This document shows positions 37,394 through 46,154 of a stretch of 64,000 nucleotides of DNA, in pieces. Position 1 is the stretch's first letter, and each line of letters starts with the position of its first letter. The translations under genes and the position numbers were made by a program. This stretch comes from a candidate division KSB1 bacterium. Lineage in GTDB: Bacteria; Zhuqueibacterota; Zhuqueibacteria; Zhuqueibacterales; Zhuqueibacteraceae. The DNA is taken from the NCBI GenBank assembly GCA_034506175.1, contig JAPDQB010000009.1, positions 82,529 to 146,528 on the forward strand, read 5' to 3'. The notes below the pieces were generated by a model. That model was given only the letters and a program-made list of their open reading frames with translations, had not been told where the DNA came from and did no database searches.

Positions 37394-37598
37394 CGCACGA
37401 TCTCCTATCGTTTTAAACTGATGTCCAATCAGTGTTTCATACCGTCATCAAATGCGCTTTGCGGCAGGCTATGGGGAGGCAGAGGCAAAATATGGCGTGA
37501 GTGTATCGATTATTTAAAAAAAGTAAATGTCATTCAGGATGATTTTTTAAAAGCCAGGATAATTGCAAGAAAAAAAGATGCTTTCAGCAGGGACATCT
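37394..37598. other. Intergenic, no feature seen
   Basis: Short, moderately AT-rich spacer between two minus-strand genes. Open frames in it overlap gene ends and have no support. Confidence 0.3.
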
Positions 37599-38441
37599 TT
37601 ATCGCTTCATGCTCCTCAACTTCTGGCAGCGCGGGCAGTAAAAGCTGCTGCGACCGGCTTGAACGATTCGCCTGATTTTACCCGCGCATTTATGGCACGG
37701 CTCGCCGGCGCGATCGTACACCATCAGATGCTGTTGAAAATAGCCCATCTCACCGGCACTGTTGTAAAAATCGTTGAGCGTTGTGCCGCCAGTGGCAATG
37801 GCCAGCGTCAAGGTTTCGCGGACGGCCTGCACTAATTTTTCCCATTCCTGCCGGCACAATTGAGTGCTCGGCTTGCGAGGATTGATGCCGGCGCGGAACA
37901 GAGACTCGCTCGCATAAATATTGCCAACCCCCACGACGACGGCGGCGTCCATCAAAAAATTTTTTATCGGCCGCGACAGCCCGGCGGCACGCGCCTCGAG
38001 ATACGTTGCCGTCAATTCCGGCGACAACGGCTCAGGACCGAGATTTTGAAAATGACGATAATTCTGCAATTCTCCCGGTGCGACGGCATCGACCAAGCCG
38101 AAACGGCGCGGATCGCAAAAACGCAGCTCGTGGCCGTTGTTGAAAACAAAACGGACATGATCGTGCTTTTGCAGCGGCCGCGTTTTTTCACAATAAAGCA
38201 AGCGCCCGCTCATGCCAAGATGAATGACGAGATGCGCGCGGTTCTGCAATTCACACAAAAGATATTTCGCCCGGCGCTGCAGCGCCGTCACTTGCTGGCC
38301 GATTGTCCATTTTTTAATCTTATAAATTTTTACGGGCTGGCGCAAACGCGTTTCGCGAATCTTGAACTGGCGAATGGTTTGTCCGATCAAGACACGTTCC
38401 AGCCCGCGGCGGATGGTTTCGACTTCGGGAAGCTCGGGCAT
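37599..38441 (-). CDS. mutM: Formamidopyrimidine-DNA glycosylase
   Basis: The 280-residue protein begins MPELPEVETIRRGLE, giving the catalytic N-terminal Pro and the Glu at position 3 (numbered with Met as 1). The H2TH region carries VGVGNIYASESLFRAGINP. The C-terminal zinc finger is CHKC and CPRC, with the Arg-containing loop QAGRSSFYC between. It removes oxidised purines such as 8-oxoguanine in base-excision repair. The length is normal. It lies in a minus-strand run after the adenosine-kinase-family gene, separated by 53 bp. Confidence 0.95.
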   Translation of the reverse strand: MPELPEVETIRRGLERVLIGQTIRQFKIRETRLRQPVKIYKIKKWTIGQQVTALQRRAKYLLCELQNRAHLVIHLGMSGRLLYCEKTRPLQKHDHVRFVFNNGHELRFCDPRRFGLVDAVAPGELQNYRHFQNLGPEPLSPELTATYLEARAAGLSRPIKNFLMDAAVVVGVGNIYASESLFRAGINPRKPSTQLCRQEWEKLVQAVRETLTLAIATGGTTLNDFYNSAGEMGYFQQHLMVYDRAGEPCHKCAGKIRRIVQAGRSSFYCPRCQKLRSMKR

Positions 38442-38494
38442 CAGAATTCAAAAAAGAGAAAAAGATAAAACTGCAAAAAGGAAAGGCAGCGCGA

Positions 38495-38986
38495 TTACAT
38501 TTTGTAGCCGAACTTTCGCAGCAACCCTTTGCGCTCGGCGATTTCCTTTTCACTTTCAACACCGAGCGGGCTGCTGCCGTCAACGACGCCGATGATGCCG
38601 CGGCCCTGTGCCGTTTCGACGAGCAGAACTTCGACGGGATTGGCGGTGGCGCAATAAATCCGGCACACTTCCGGCGCGTTCTGCACCGCTTTCAGCACGT
38701 TGATGGGAAAAACATTGCCGAGAAAAATGATGAAACTGTGTCCGGCGCCGATGGCCTGCGCATTCTTTTTCGCCAGGTCGATGCACTGTTCGTCGGTTCC
38801 GCTCCAGCGCACCAGGCACGGGCCGCTGGCTTCACAAAACGCCACGCCGAACTTGATCCCCGGCACGGCGCCGACCAGCGCTTCGTGAAGGTCTTCGACA
38901 GTTTTAATAAAATGCGATTGCCCCAGGATGAAGTTCATCGTTTCCGGCTTTTCGATGCGAACGATCTTGATTTCCTGTGCACTCAT
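38495..38986 (-). CDS. Adenosine-specific kinase family protein
   Basis: The 163-residue product matches the compact one-domain family called adenosine-specific kinase (PF04008 type). Visible motifs include ETMNFILGQSHFIKTVEDLH near the start, PGIKFGVAFCEASGPCLVR, and IIGVVDGSSPLGVESEKEI near the end. Members are common in archaea and deep-branching bacteria; physiological role is not settled. It starts four bases after the stop of the upstream small membrane-protein gene, so the two are likely co-transcribed. Confidence 0.85.
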   Translation of the reverse strand: MSAQEIKIVRIEKPETMNFILGQSHFIKTVEDLHEALVGAVPGIKFGVAFCEASGPCLVRWSGTDEQCIDLAKKNAQAIGAGHSFIIFLGNVFPINVLKAVQNAPEVCRIYCATANPVEVLLVETAQGRGIIGVVDGSSPLGVESEKEIAERKGLLRKFGYKM

Positions 38987-38989
38987 GAT

Positions 38990-39187
38990 TCATCTCCTTT
39001 GTTCGTGATAAAGCACAACAAAAAGTTGAAAGATCACCAATACAACGCCGGCATAAATGAGTAGTTGCCGTGAGGCAAAAAATACGGCCTCACCGAACAG
39101 CAGCGTCAACACGCCGACGTACATGGGATTAACCGTGGCGGCGCCGGGTAAGATCACGGTGAAGAGCAAGGTTTTTAACGCGGTCAT
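38990..39187 (-). CDS. Short two-TM protein, possibly a truncated isoprenylcysteine methyltransferase-like gene
   Basis: Sixty-five residues with two hydrophobic segments (LFTVILPGAATVNPMYVGV and LLIYAGVVLVIFQLFVVLY). They resemble the N-terminal part of isoprenylcysteine carboxyl methyltransferase-like proteins (FTVxxPG and FxLFVVLYE). The catalytic C-terminal half is absent because the frame stops after YHEQRR. It may be a relic or a small membrane protein. The 4-bp gap to the next gene suggests co-transcription. Confidence 0.5.
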   Translation of the reverse strand: MTALKTLLFTVILPGAATVNPMYVGVLTLLFGEAVFFASRQLLIYAGVVLVIFQLFVVLYHEQRR

Positions 39188-39239
39188 GAGGTCTTGAAGT
39201 TTAAAATGACATCAGAATGATCGTGACTTGCATTTGCCG

Positions 39240-40748
39240 TCATTTGCTCGTAAATCTCGCTGGCGCATAAGTTTCCAAAATTCCCTTTTCCATCATTATT
39301 TTTTCGATGCCGGCGCGATCCATCGGCACAAATTCGGACAAAATCTCTTTGCCGGTTTCAGTGATGACGATGGCGTCTTCGAGGCGGATGTAGATTTTTT
39401 CCTCCGGCACACGCAACGCCGGTTCGATGGTGAAGACCATGCCGGCTTGCAACGGCCCGGTGTGGGTGCCAACATCATGTGTCGCCATGCCAACCCAATG
39501 CCCCATGGAAGTTTCGGGATTTTTGGCAGAATGGCGATAGGATTCGACAAACTCGCGGCCGGCTTTTTCATAATGCGGTTTGGAAAATTTGGCTTGCTTC
39601 AAAATCTCGTCCATGACTTTGACCGCATCCTGCTTGATTGTCGCCGCCGTCACGCCGGGGCGAATCGCGTTGAGAATCGCTTGATAGCAGCCGAGATAAA
39701 AATCATACAGCTCGCGCTGCCAGGCGTTGAACTTGCCATTGACCGGCCACATCCGCGTCACGTCGCTCATGTAGTAGCCGACGTCCGGCGCAAAATCCAT
39801 CAACAGAAAATCGCCATCCTGCATTTGGCGCTTGCCGGCGTGGTAATGAGGATACCACGCATTCGTGGCACTGGCGACGAGAGAATAATACGCCTCGCCC
39901 TGCGCGCCATTGCGATAGTAGATAAATTTCGCCATCGCATCCAGCTCGTATTCAAACATGCCGGGCTTGGTGGAGCGCATGCCTTCCATCAGCGCCCAGC
40001 CGGAAAGTTGCGTGGCCTTGCGAATCAGCGCGATCTCCGCCGGGCTTTTGATGAGACGAAGCTGATCCAAAATCGGCGTGAGATTGTTGATTTCGAAATG
40101 GGGAAAACGGCTGCGGAGCAAATGCACAAAGTGCCCTTCGCGGGAGGGGCGGCCATCCCAGGGATCGTTCGCCATGTCGCCGACCGCGCGCAGCGCCAAA
40201 TCCCGGCTGGTGGCAAAACCTTCCGCGGGACTGAACGGCGTGAAAAGTTTTTGTTTCGCCATGGTCCGGGCATATCGCGCCAGATGCTCGCCGAGCATTT
40301 CAGTCGCATAAACCGCTTCGATGCCGCTGAGCTGCTTTACCAATTCGGCATCTTCGGCGGAAAGCAATTTGCCTTCGCTGCGCTCGCGGCTTTCGTTGCG
40401 GTGCGGCAGATAAAGCGAAGCCCGGCGCTGGGCGCCATCGAGCAGCAAATACGCATGCGGCACTTCAATGCCGCAGAGATAATAAAACTCATTCGATTGC
40501 CGAAAGCGCACATAACCAACCGGACTGGGCGCGCCCTGCAAAACGGCCAACCCGTTCGCGCCGATGGCATCATACACTGCACTGCGGCGCCTGGCAAATT
40601 CCTCCGGCGTAAAATCCTTGGTGAAAAGCGGCACGCCCTCTTGGCCAAAAGTCAAGCCCGCCCAAATGAGAACAGTAAGCGAGACGGCCATTTGAATTTT
40701 ATTGCTGCGATGCTGGTTTATATTTCCTCCGTGTGGTCTCGAGTTCAT
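39240..40748 (-). CDS. Secreted Xaa-Pro aminopeptidase (M24B)
   Basis: The start is uncertain: ATG 40748 or ATG 40691. Both give a signal peptide (MAVSLTVLIWAGLTFGQ). The N-terminal creatinase-like domain is followed by the pita-bread catalytic fold. Metal ligands are visible: Asp pair in LMDFAPDVGYYMSDVT, His in GHWVGMATHDVG, Glu in FTIEPALR and Glu in YIRLEDAIVIT. It removes N-terminal residues preceding proline. Length about 500 fits the family. Together with the S33 lipoprotein nearby it points to proline-peptide use in the periplasm. Confidence 0.9.
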   Translation of the reverse strand: MNSRPHGGNINQHRSNKIQMAVSLTVLIWAGLTFGQEGVPLFTKDFTPEEFARRRSAVYDAIGANGLAVLQGAPSPVGYVRFRQSNEFYYLCGIEVPHAYLLLDGAQRRASLYLPHRNESRERSEGKLLSAEDAELVKQLSGIEAVYATEMLGEHLARYARTMAKQKLFTPFSPAEGFATSRDLALRAVGDMANDPWDGRPSREGHFVHLLRSRFPHFEINNLTPILDQLRLIKSPAEIALIRKATQLSGWALMEGMRSTKPGMFEYELDAMAKFIYYRNGAQGEAYYSLVASATNAWYPHYHAGKRQMQDGDFLLMDFAPDVGYYMSDVTRMWPVNGKFNAWQRELYDFYLGCYQAILNAIRPGVTAATIKQDAVKVMDEILKQAKFSKPHYEKAGREFVESYRHSAKNPETSMGHWVGMATHDVGTHTGPLQAGMVFTIEPALRVPEEKIYIRLEDAIVITETGKEILSEFVPMDRAGIEKIMMEKGILETYAPARFTSK

Positions 40749-40879
40749 AAAAATGATAAGCAAATTTCGGAAAAATGCAAGTGGCTTCGAAAATAAGAAT
40801 GATGGTAAACGGAACATACATCGTACCCCCTGCTGATCCATGAGAAGACGGGAGGAGAAACTGTACATACTTGGTGGCA

Positions 40880-40939
40880 GCAGCACATGAGGTAAGTCCG
40901 CCGTGAGCGTAGCGAACAAGGACTTACCTCATGTGCTGC
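40880..40939. repeat. Perfect 20-bp inverted repeat inside the IS left end
   Basis: GCAGCACATGAGGTAAGTCC (40880-40899) and its exact reverse complement (40920-40939) are separated by a 20-base loop. In the second copy of this end the sequence passes directly from CTGTACATAC to CTCATGTGC, so the fold-back seems to be an insertion or local duplication of about 56 bp. Confidence 0.75.
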
Positions 40940-41034
40940 CTGAGCAACCAGCTTTGGCTTTCTTTGACAAACTGAGTACCCTACGGGGAATTTTTCCGGT
41001 TGGTTGATTGTTTTTAATCAATTGAACTCAAATC

Positions 41035-41730
41035 ATGAAACCGGAGAAAAAGCCGGCCCGGGCAATTACCGAAGACCAGCGGCAACAGGTGATTGAACTC
41101 AAACACCGGCTCCCCACCTGGGGTGCACAACGATTGAAACGCGATTGCGATTTGACGCTTGGCGAAAAAGCCATTCGTCGGATTTGGCATCAAGCAAACT
41201 TGCTGAAGCGCAAACGGCGAAAACCTCGCACCAAAGCGGGATGCAGTTTATTGCGTTTGCCGGGGAACGCGCGTTGAATTATTCCACGCTCTTTGCTGAA
41301 ATACTCATCGCCCATCTGCAAGGTTGTGGGGTCTTGCTGCAAGACTGGCGCTTTCAAACCGACAATGGCAGCGAGTTTATTGATGCGTGGAACGCCGCCG
41401 AAGACAGTGCTTTTACCAAAGCCGTTGAGGCGGTCAAGGGGTTGGTTCATCAGACCATTCCGTCCGTGCGCATACCTGGCAGGCCGATGTCGAAACCGTT
41501 CACAGTCTCATCGAAGATGAGTTCTATTGCGTTGAGAGGTTTCATTCACGTTCGCATTTTTTGGCCAGGGCTGTGGAGCCTGTCATGTGTGGTTCAACGT
41601 AGCGCGCCAGAACAGTTCCAAAGGCCATAAAACCCCGTGGGAAATTGTCAAGGAACGTCAAGCGAACATTCATCCGGCCGTGGCCGCCTGGCAACCCGTT
41701 TTTCTCGACGAAATTTGGCGATCAAAACTT
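41035..41730 (+). pseudogene. IS481-family transposase remnant with several frameshifts
   Basis: The reading frame starts with an HTH-like segment (QQVIELKHRLPTWGAQRLKR). It shifts near 41240 to a frame with the catalytic-core motif WRFQTDNGSEFIDAW, again near 41470 (WQADVETVHSLIEDEFYCVE), and near 41590 (WFNVARQNSSKGHKTPWE). These blocks occur in this order in IS481-type DDE transposases. The first catalytic Asp region is missing through an internal deletion, so the enzyme cannot be active. Confidence 0.75.
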
Positions 41731-41845
41731 GACACTGAGCCAAAAAAGGGGGTACGATGTTATTCCGCAGCCCTAATTTGTAAACCAACGTCATTTGCCG
41801 CTAAAACCACAAGCCCTGTGTTTCTTCAATTGGTAAGATGAAATC

Positions 41846-42856
41846 ATGAAAAAGACGTCCCACCGTAAACTTCGGACAAGTATTTTCTTTTTGCTTTTGT
41901 GGATGAGCTATGCGCCACCGATGTTTGCCCAAGCGAAAACCACGATCTCCGGCTGGCTGCGCACCGGGGTTGAATATGAATATAACAAGAGATTTCGCGA
42001 AAATTTTTACCGCGGCAAGGTTCAGTTCAATGTCAAGGTCGATAAAAATCTCGAGGCGCAAATTGACATTCGCGGCGAATCCGCCACGCACGAAATGGAA
42101 TTGCGCGAGGCCTTTTTTACCGCCGATCTTGGCAAGGCTGTCGGGCTTGATTTCGGCCAGGGCAAAAAGCGTTTCGGTCTCGAGTTCCAAAAATCGAAAG
42201 AGAACCTGCTCACCAACGAACGCACGCTGATTTATCAGCATCTCGAGCCGTTTGGATTCGTTGGCCGCGATGTCAATCTGCGTTATTATCGCAAGGCGAA
42301 ATCCGACGGCCGGCGCAATGGCATTTCACTCAGTCTCGGTTACAGCGAAGATCACAACGTAACGGTCGTCGGGCACTGGACGCGGTTGAATACGATTGGC
42401 TCGTTCGCTGTGGGCGCGAGCAGTCTCGTTCAAATCGATAAAATCGCCGGTGGCTCACAAATCGTCTGGGCGCTCGGCGCGGAATTGCTGCGCGACATGG
42501 AAAAGCATCACGTCGAAATCGAAGCGGTTGCCGGGCAGGATCCGTTTCGCTCGGAATTTGAAAAAAGTTTCGGCGACGGCAAAAATGTTTATTTTTTCGG
42601 CGGCAAAATTCTGTACGGCCATTACTTCAAAAAGTCGCGTCTCGAGCCGGTATTGGTTTACAGCCTGCTCGTTCCCGATGTGGATGCTTTCGACGTCAAC
42701 ACGGTTGAGGTTCTCGCCGGGCTGAATTATTACGCCGTCGCCGCGCTGCGCATCGGTCTCAACAGCGATCTCTTGCTGGCGACTTCGACAAAGAATCAAG
42801 GCGAGCGCACGTACGCGGGCAGCAAGGTGATTTTGCAAGTGCAGTTGGTATGGTGA
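41846..42856 (+). CDS. Outer-membrane beta-barrel (porin-like) protein
   Basis: A signal peptide (IFFLLLWMSYAPPMFAQ) is followed by alternating amphipathic strands (GWLRTGVEYEYNKRF, NFYRGKVQFNVKVDKN). The C-terminal strand VILQVQLVW ends in Trp, as expected for BAM-dependent outer-membrane proteins. Length 336 suits a 14-16-stranded barrel. Its stop overlaps or abuts the CotH gene, so the two are likely co-expressed. A specific substrate is not recognisable. Confidence 0.75.
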   Translation: MKKTSHRKLRTSIFFLLLWMSYAPPMFAQAKTTISGWLRTGVEYEYNKRFRENFYRGKVQFNVKVDKNLEAQIDIRGESATHEMELREAFFTADLGKAVGLDFGQGKKRFGLEFQKSKENLLTNERTLIYQHLEPFGFVGRDVNLRYYRKAKSDGRRNGISLSLGYSEDHNVTVVGHWTRLNTIGSFAVGASSLVQIDKIAGGSQIVWALGAELLRDMEKHHVEIEAVAGQDPFRSEFEKSFGDGKNVYFFGGKILYGHYFKKSRLEPVLVYSLLVPDVDAFDVNTVEVLAGLNYYAVAALRIGLNSDLLLATSTKNQGERTYAGSKVILQVQLVW

Positions 42857-42885
42857 ATTTTTCAAACGTAAAGCTAAAACGTAAA

Positions 42886-44031
42886 ATGTCATTTTGGAAG
42901 AATTATCTTTGTTTATGCAGCGCCGCCGCCCTACTAATCGCTTGTGGCAAAATCGTCGATCCGGCGGACACCGACGATTTCGGCCTGACCAAAATCGAGT
43001 TGACCATCACCAGCGAATACCTCGGCATTCTCAACAGCATGGTTTTTGCACGGCGCGAGGTGCCGGGGCGGATCGAGGTTGCCGGCGAGAGGCGAAAAGT
43101 TTTTGTCCGCTATTCCGGCCAAACTTCACTCGGGCAATTTAAAAAATCTTACACGGTTGAGTTTACAGATGGAGAACTTTTTCGCGGCCACAAGGAATAT
43201 GTGATCAGCGCACAAAACGGCGACCCGACCAAACTCAACACGACGCTCGGCTTTTGGGCATTTCGGCAAGCCGGCTTGATGGCTTCCGAAGTTGAGCCGG
43301 CTGCGGTTTATTTGAATGGCGTCTATCAAGGCCTGTATTATTTCATTGAGCCAGTCGACGAGGATTTTTTAAGAATTCGCCGGCGTCGGCTGGGGTCCTT
43401 GTATGAAGCTTTTAACGGCAAATTCGATGGCGCGCATTTCTCGTTTGCCGGCGGCTATGATGTTCGTTTGGGCTTTGAAAGCAAGGGCGAGCGTAAGGAG
43501 TTTTATGGCGATTTGGAGCGGCTCATTGAAATTCTCGACGCCTCGACGCCGGAAAATCTTCCGGCCCGAATCGAGCCGCTGCTCGACGTGGAAAATTATT
43601 TGCGCTATCTTGCCGTTTCAGTTCTTTTTCATAATTGGGACGGCTACTTCAATAATTTTCGCTTGCATCTGGATCCGCAGATTGGAAAATTTCAAATCAT
43701 TCCGTGGGATTTGGACAATCTGTTGGAGCTGCACCCGACGCGCAGCCGTCTGGAAGGCGCGAATGAGCTGAGTGAGAAATTGTTGCAAGTGCCGGCCTAT
43801 CGCCGGCGTTACAAACAAATTTTGTTGGAGTTGATGGACGAAAAATTGACTGCCGGCAGCTTGGATTTGCTGATTGATGAGACCGCCGCGAAAATCGCCC
43901 GTGCTTACGCCGCCGACCGCGTTCTCACCGCGCCGGGCAGCAAACCGCTGGTTGAGCATGCAGCTACGACCAAGCAATTTATTCGGGATTGGTATGCAAA
44001 GATTCGGGGGGAGTTGATAAAACTCGATTGA
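42886..44031 (+). CDS. CotH-kinase family lipoprotein
   Basis: ATG 42886 is preferred because it starts directly with a lipoprotein signal (FWKNYLCLCSAAALLIAC); an earlier ATG at 42850 overlaps the porin gene. CotH features are FKKSYTVEFTDG (Lys region), AAVYLNGVYQGLYYFIEPVDE, HNWDGYFNNFRLHLDP and IIPWDLDN, the last two being the metal- and ATP-binding segments of the secreted CotH kinases. These phosphorylate proteins outside the cytoplasm. The outer-membrane protein just upstream is a possible partner. Confidence 0.85.
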   Translation: MSFWKNYLCLCSAAALLIACGKIVDPADTDDFGLTKIELTITSEYLGILNSMVFARREVPGRIEVAGERRKVFVRYSGQTSLGQFKKSYTVEFTDGELFRGHKEYVISAQNGDPTKLNTTLGFWAFRQAGLMASEVEPAAVYLNGVYQGLYYFIEPVDEDFLRIRRRRLGSLYEAFNGKFDGAHFSFAGGYDVRLGFESKGERKEFYGDLERLIEILDASTPENLPARIEPLLDVENYLRYLAVSVLFHNWDGYFNNFRLHLDPQIGKFQIIPWDLDNLLELHPTRSRLEGANELSEKLLQVPAYRRRYKQILLELMDEKLTAGSLDLLIDETAAKIARAYAADRVLTAPGSKPLVEHAATTKQFIRDWYAKIRGELIKLD

Positions 44032-44036
44032 TCGGC

Positions 44037-44951
44037 TTAAAAACGAAATTCCATTGCCATGCTTGCCCCGTGATACATCGGTTGAATTCCTATTTGAAGG
44101 GTGTTATTTTTTTCTTGATGCGGATAAAGCCAATAACTCACCAATGTTCCGCTCACCGCGCCGGCGACCACGTCGCTGAGGTAATGTTTTTTGTCGTGAA
44201 TGCGCGAGAAGCCGACGTAGCCCGCCCAGCCGTACAGCACGCCAAATGAAAGTCTTTTCCAGGCTTTCGGTGACATTAAAGGCAAAGTTTCATCACCGCG
44301 CGTCGTGAAGCCGTCGATAAAATCACGTGCTTCGAGATAGAGAAACGTCGAGGTGGCAAACGCCGCCGAAGTGTGTCCGGAGAAAAAAGAATATGTGTCC
44401 GAGCCATCCGGACGGTAGCGGTGAATATTGCGTTTCGACAAGCGCGTCACAACTTTGGTGTAATAAAGCGCTTGATGAAAACGGAACATTTTGGCGTAAG
44501 TTGCGGCGGCGTAATCGTGGAGATTGACGGCGTCGAGCAGCATCATGCCGGCCAAACGCGAGGTGGCGAACAAGCCCGGATAATAAACCGGGCTGAGCGC
44601 GCCGAGCGATTTTTTGCCGTCATTTCTTGCCAAACTTTCGGTGATTTCTTCATCCACTTCCAGCGGCGGCAGCTCGAGGCCCTGGCCCGGTCTCTGCTGA
44701 TCGAGAAAAGCGCTTGCGGCTAATCCCAGCAAATCGCGGCGCTGAAAACTCATTTTGGCCCCCTCATATAAATTTTCGTAAAAGCGCTTTTCGTCGAGGT
44801 TGAAACGCTCAGCGGTTGAGCGAGGCGCCAGATTTTGCAAAACCATTGCCGAATCGCCCGAGGTGAATGTCGGGCCTTGCGCCAAAAGGGGTTGACCGGC
44901 AAAAAAAGTTAGAAGAAAAAAGGCTGGGGTTGTGCTGACTGAGAGCTTCAT
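44037..44951 (-). CDS. Secreted/membrane PAP2-type phosphatase
   Basis: A signal peptide (FFLLTFFAGQPLLAQ) is followed by the three PAP2 motifs: KRNIHRYRP, YSFFSGHTSAAF and a final RIHDKKHYLSDVVAGAVSG. This acid-phosphatase fold acts on phospholipids, undecaprenyl pyrophosphate or phosphoesters at the membrane surface. The gene converges with the CotH gene, with only 5 bp between the stops. Confidence 0.9.
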   Translation of the reverse strand: MKLSVSTTPAFFLLTFFAGQPLLAQGPTFTSGDSAMVLQNLAPRSTAERFNLDEKRFYENLYEGAKMSFQRRDLLGLAASAFLDQQRPGQGLELPPLEVDEEITESLARNDGKKSLGALSPVYYPGLFATSRLAGMMLLDAVNLHDYAAATYAKMFRFHQALYYTKVVTRLSKRNIHRYRPDGSDTYSFFSGHTSAAFATSTFLYLEARDFIDGFTTRGDETLPLMSPKAWKRLSFGVLYGWAGYVGFSRIHDKKHYLSDVVAGAVSGTLVSYWLYPHQEKNNTLQIGIQPMYHGASMAMEFRF

Positions 44952-45178
44952 CTTGCCTCCGCGTCGAGAAATTTTACTCTGTTTTTACAAATAAATAATC
45001 CGCTTGTGACCAGAAACTTTTATCCTCACACCCCTCCGCCGTCTAAAAGTGGATGATTAAAATAAGAAACAAAAGCTGAAATTGCAAAAAAAAGTTTGTG
45101 AGAAAAATATTGCTTTTCTTCGTATTTTGTGCATATTTTTGTAGCGCTTGTTTTTAAACCACGATTACCATCAAATCA
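44952..45178. promoter_or_regulatory. AT-rich divergent intergenic region
   Basis: It separates the minus-strand PAP2 gene from the plus-strand SdiA-regulated-type gene, so both promoters should be here. The stretch around 45060-45150 is strongly AT-rich (poly-A tracts, TTGCTTTTCTTCGTATTTTG), but no convincing -10/-35 pair could be fixed by eye. Confidence 0.35.
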
Positions 45179-46036
45179 ATGTGCCAGCGGTTTGTCATGA
45201 CATTTTTTCTTTTTATTTTATTGGGCTTGCGCCTCGGCGGCGGGGAGGTGCCGGAAATCAAAGGTTATGATTTTGAGAATAAAAAAATCGACTATGTCAA
45301 GCTTCCCAACGAATTGAGCGAAGCCTCGGGATTGGCCTTTAGCAACGAGCGCCTGCTTTGTCACAACGACGAGCAAGGCATCGTTTACGAGCTTGACCAT
45401 CGCACTGGCGCCGTTCGCCGGCGTTTCTTTGTGGGAAAGCCTCTGATGTATCGCGGCGATCTCGAGGGCATCGCCGTGAAAAAAGACACGATTTTCATGG
45501 CCACCAGCAGCGGCGCAATCTTGCGCTTTTTGCCGGGAAAGGATGGGGAAAAAATTGCGTTTCAAACTTTCAGAACGCCGCTGTCGATCCGCAATGACGT
45601 CGAGGGTTTGACGTACGATCCGGTTACCGACTGTTTGTTGCTGGCATGCAAGGGCGAGGCGAACATCGGCATCAGCAAAGCGCTGACCAACGAGCAGAAA
45701 GCCGTGTACGCGTTTTCGCTTAAAACCTACAAACTGCTGCCGCAACCACGCTTTGTGATTCCAGCGTCGAAAATCGCGGCACAAATGAAAGAGAAAGAGT
45801 TTGCGCCTTCAGCGATTGAGCGTCACCCGCGTACCGGCAATTTTTTTATACTGGCGGCACGCGGCAACGCCATCGTCGAAGTGGATGCGAACGGCAATTT
45901 GCTCGGCGTCGCCTCATTGCCGAAATCCGTGCACCCGCAGCCGGAAGGCTTGGCGATTGCTCCGGACGGCACGCTGGCCATTTGCAATGAAGGGCAGGGC
46001 AAAGCTGGGAGGCTGGTGGTTTATTCACCGCAGTAA
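45179..46036 (+). CDS. SdiA-regulated-type secreted propeller protein
   Basis: An N-terminal hydrophobic signal (TFFLFILLGLRLGGG) precedes a propeller-like domain. Visible motifs are LSEASGLAFSNERLLCHNDE, YRGDLEGIAVKKDTIFMATS, VEGLTYDPVTDCLLLACKGE and PEGLAIAPDGTLAICNEGQG. This order matches the SdiA-regulated domain family (PF06977 type) of periplasmic propellers. The start may be ATG 45179 or 45197; neither has a strong ribosome site. Confidence 0.75.
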   Translation: MCQRFVMTFFLFILLGLRLGGGEVPEIKGYDFENKKIDYVKLPNELSEASGLAFSNERLLCHNDEQGIVYELDHRTGAVRRRFFVGKPLMYRGDLEGIAVKKDTIFMATSSGAILRFLPGKDGEKIAFQTFRTPLSIRNDVEGLTYDPVTDCLLLACKGEANIGISKALTNEQKAVYAFSLKTYKLLPQPRFVIPASKIAAQMKEKEFAPSAIERHPRTGNFFILAARGNAIVEVDANGNLLGVASLPKSVHPQPEGLAIAPDGTLAICNEGQGKAGRLVVYSPQ

Positions 46037-46154
46037 ATTCTCCTGCTCTTATTCGTTCTCTTGCTCGTCTTTGAAGTTTAAAAGCGAGTAAGAAAGAGTA
46101 AGCGCAATAGTATGAGTACGGGTAAAAATAATCATAAAGGAGAACTTCCCCGCC

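Larger units (their letters stand above)
40817..41760 (+). mobile_element. Decayed IS481-like insertion sequence
   Basis: The 944-bp element is bounded by perfect 14-bp inverted repeats ACATCGTACCCCCT (40817-40830) and AGGGGGTACGATGT (41747-41760). No target duplication was recognised. Between them lies a broken transposase. Near the left end, a 20-bp perfect palindrome (40880-40899 with 40920-40939) interrupts sequence that is continuous in the related end fragment at 63772-63862. Confidence 0.75.

Noticed and set aside
37268..37675. Plus-strand open frame between the small lipoprotein and mutM
   Set aside because: It overlaps the starts and ends of two well-supported minus-strand genes and has no ribosome site.
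39228..40796. Plus-strand open frame of about 520 codons
   Set aside because: It is antisense to the Xaa-Pro aminopeptidase gene, which has all metal ligands.
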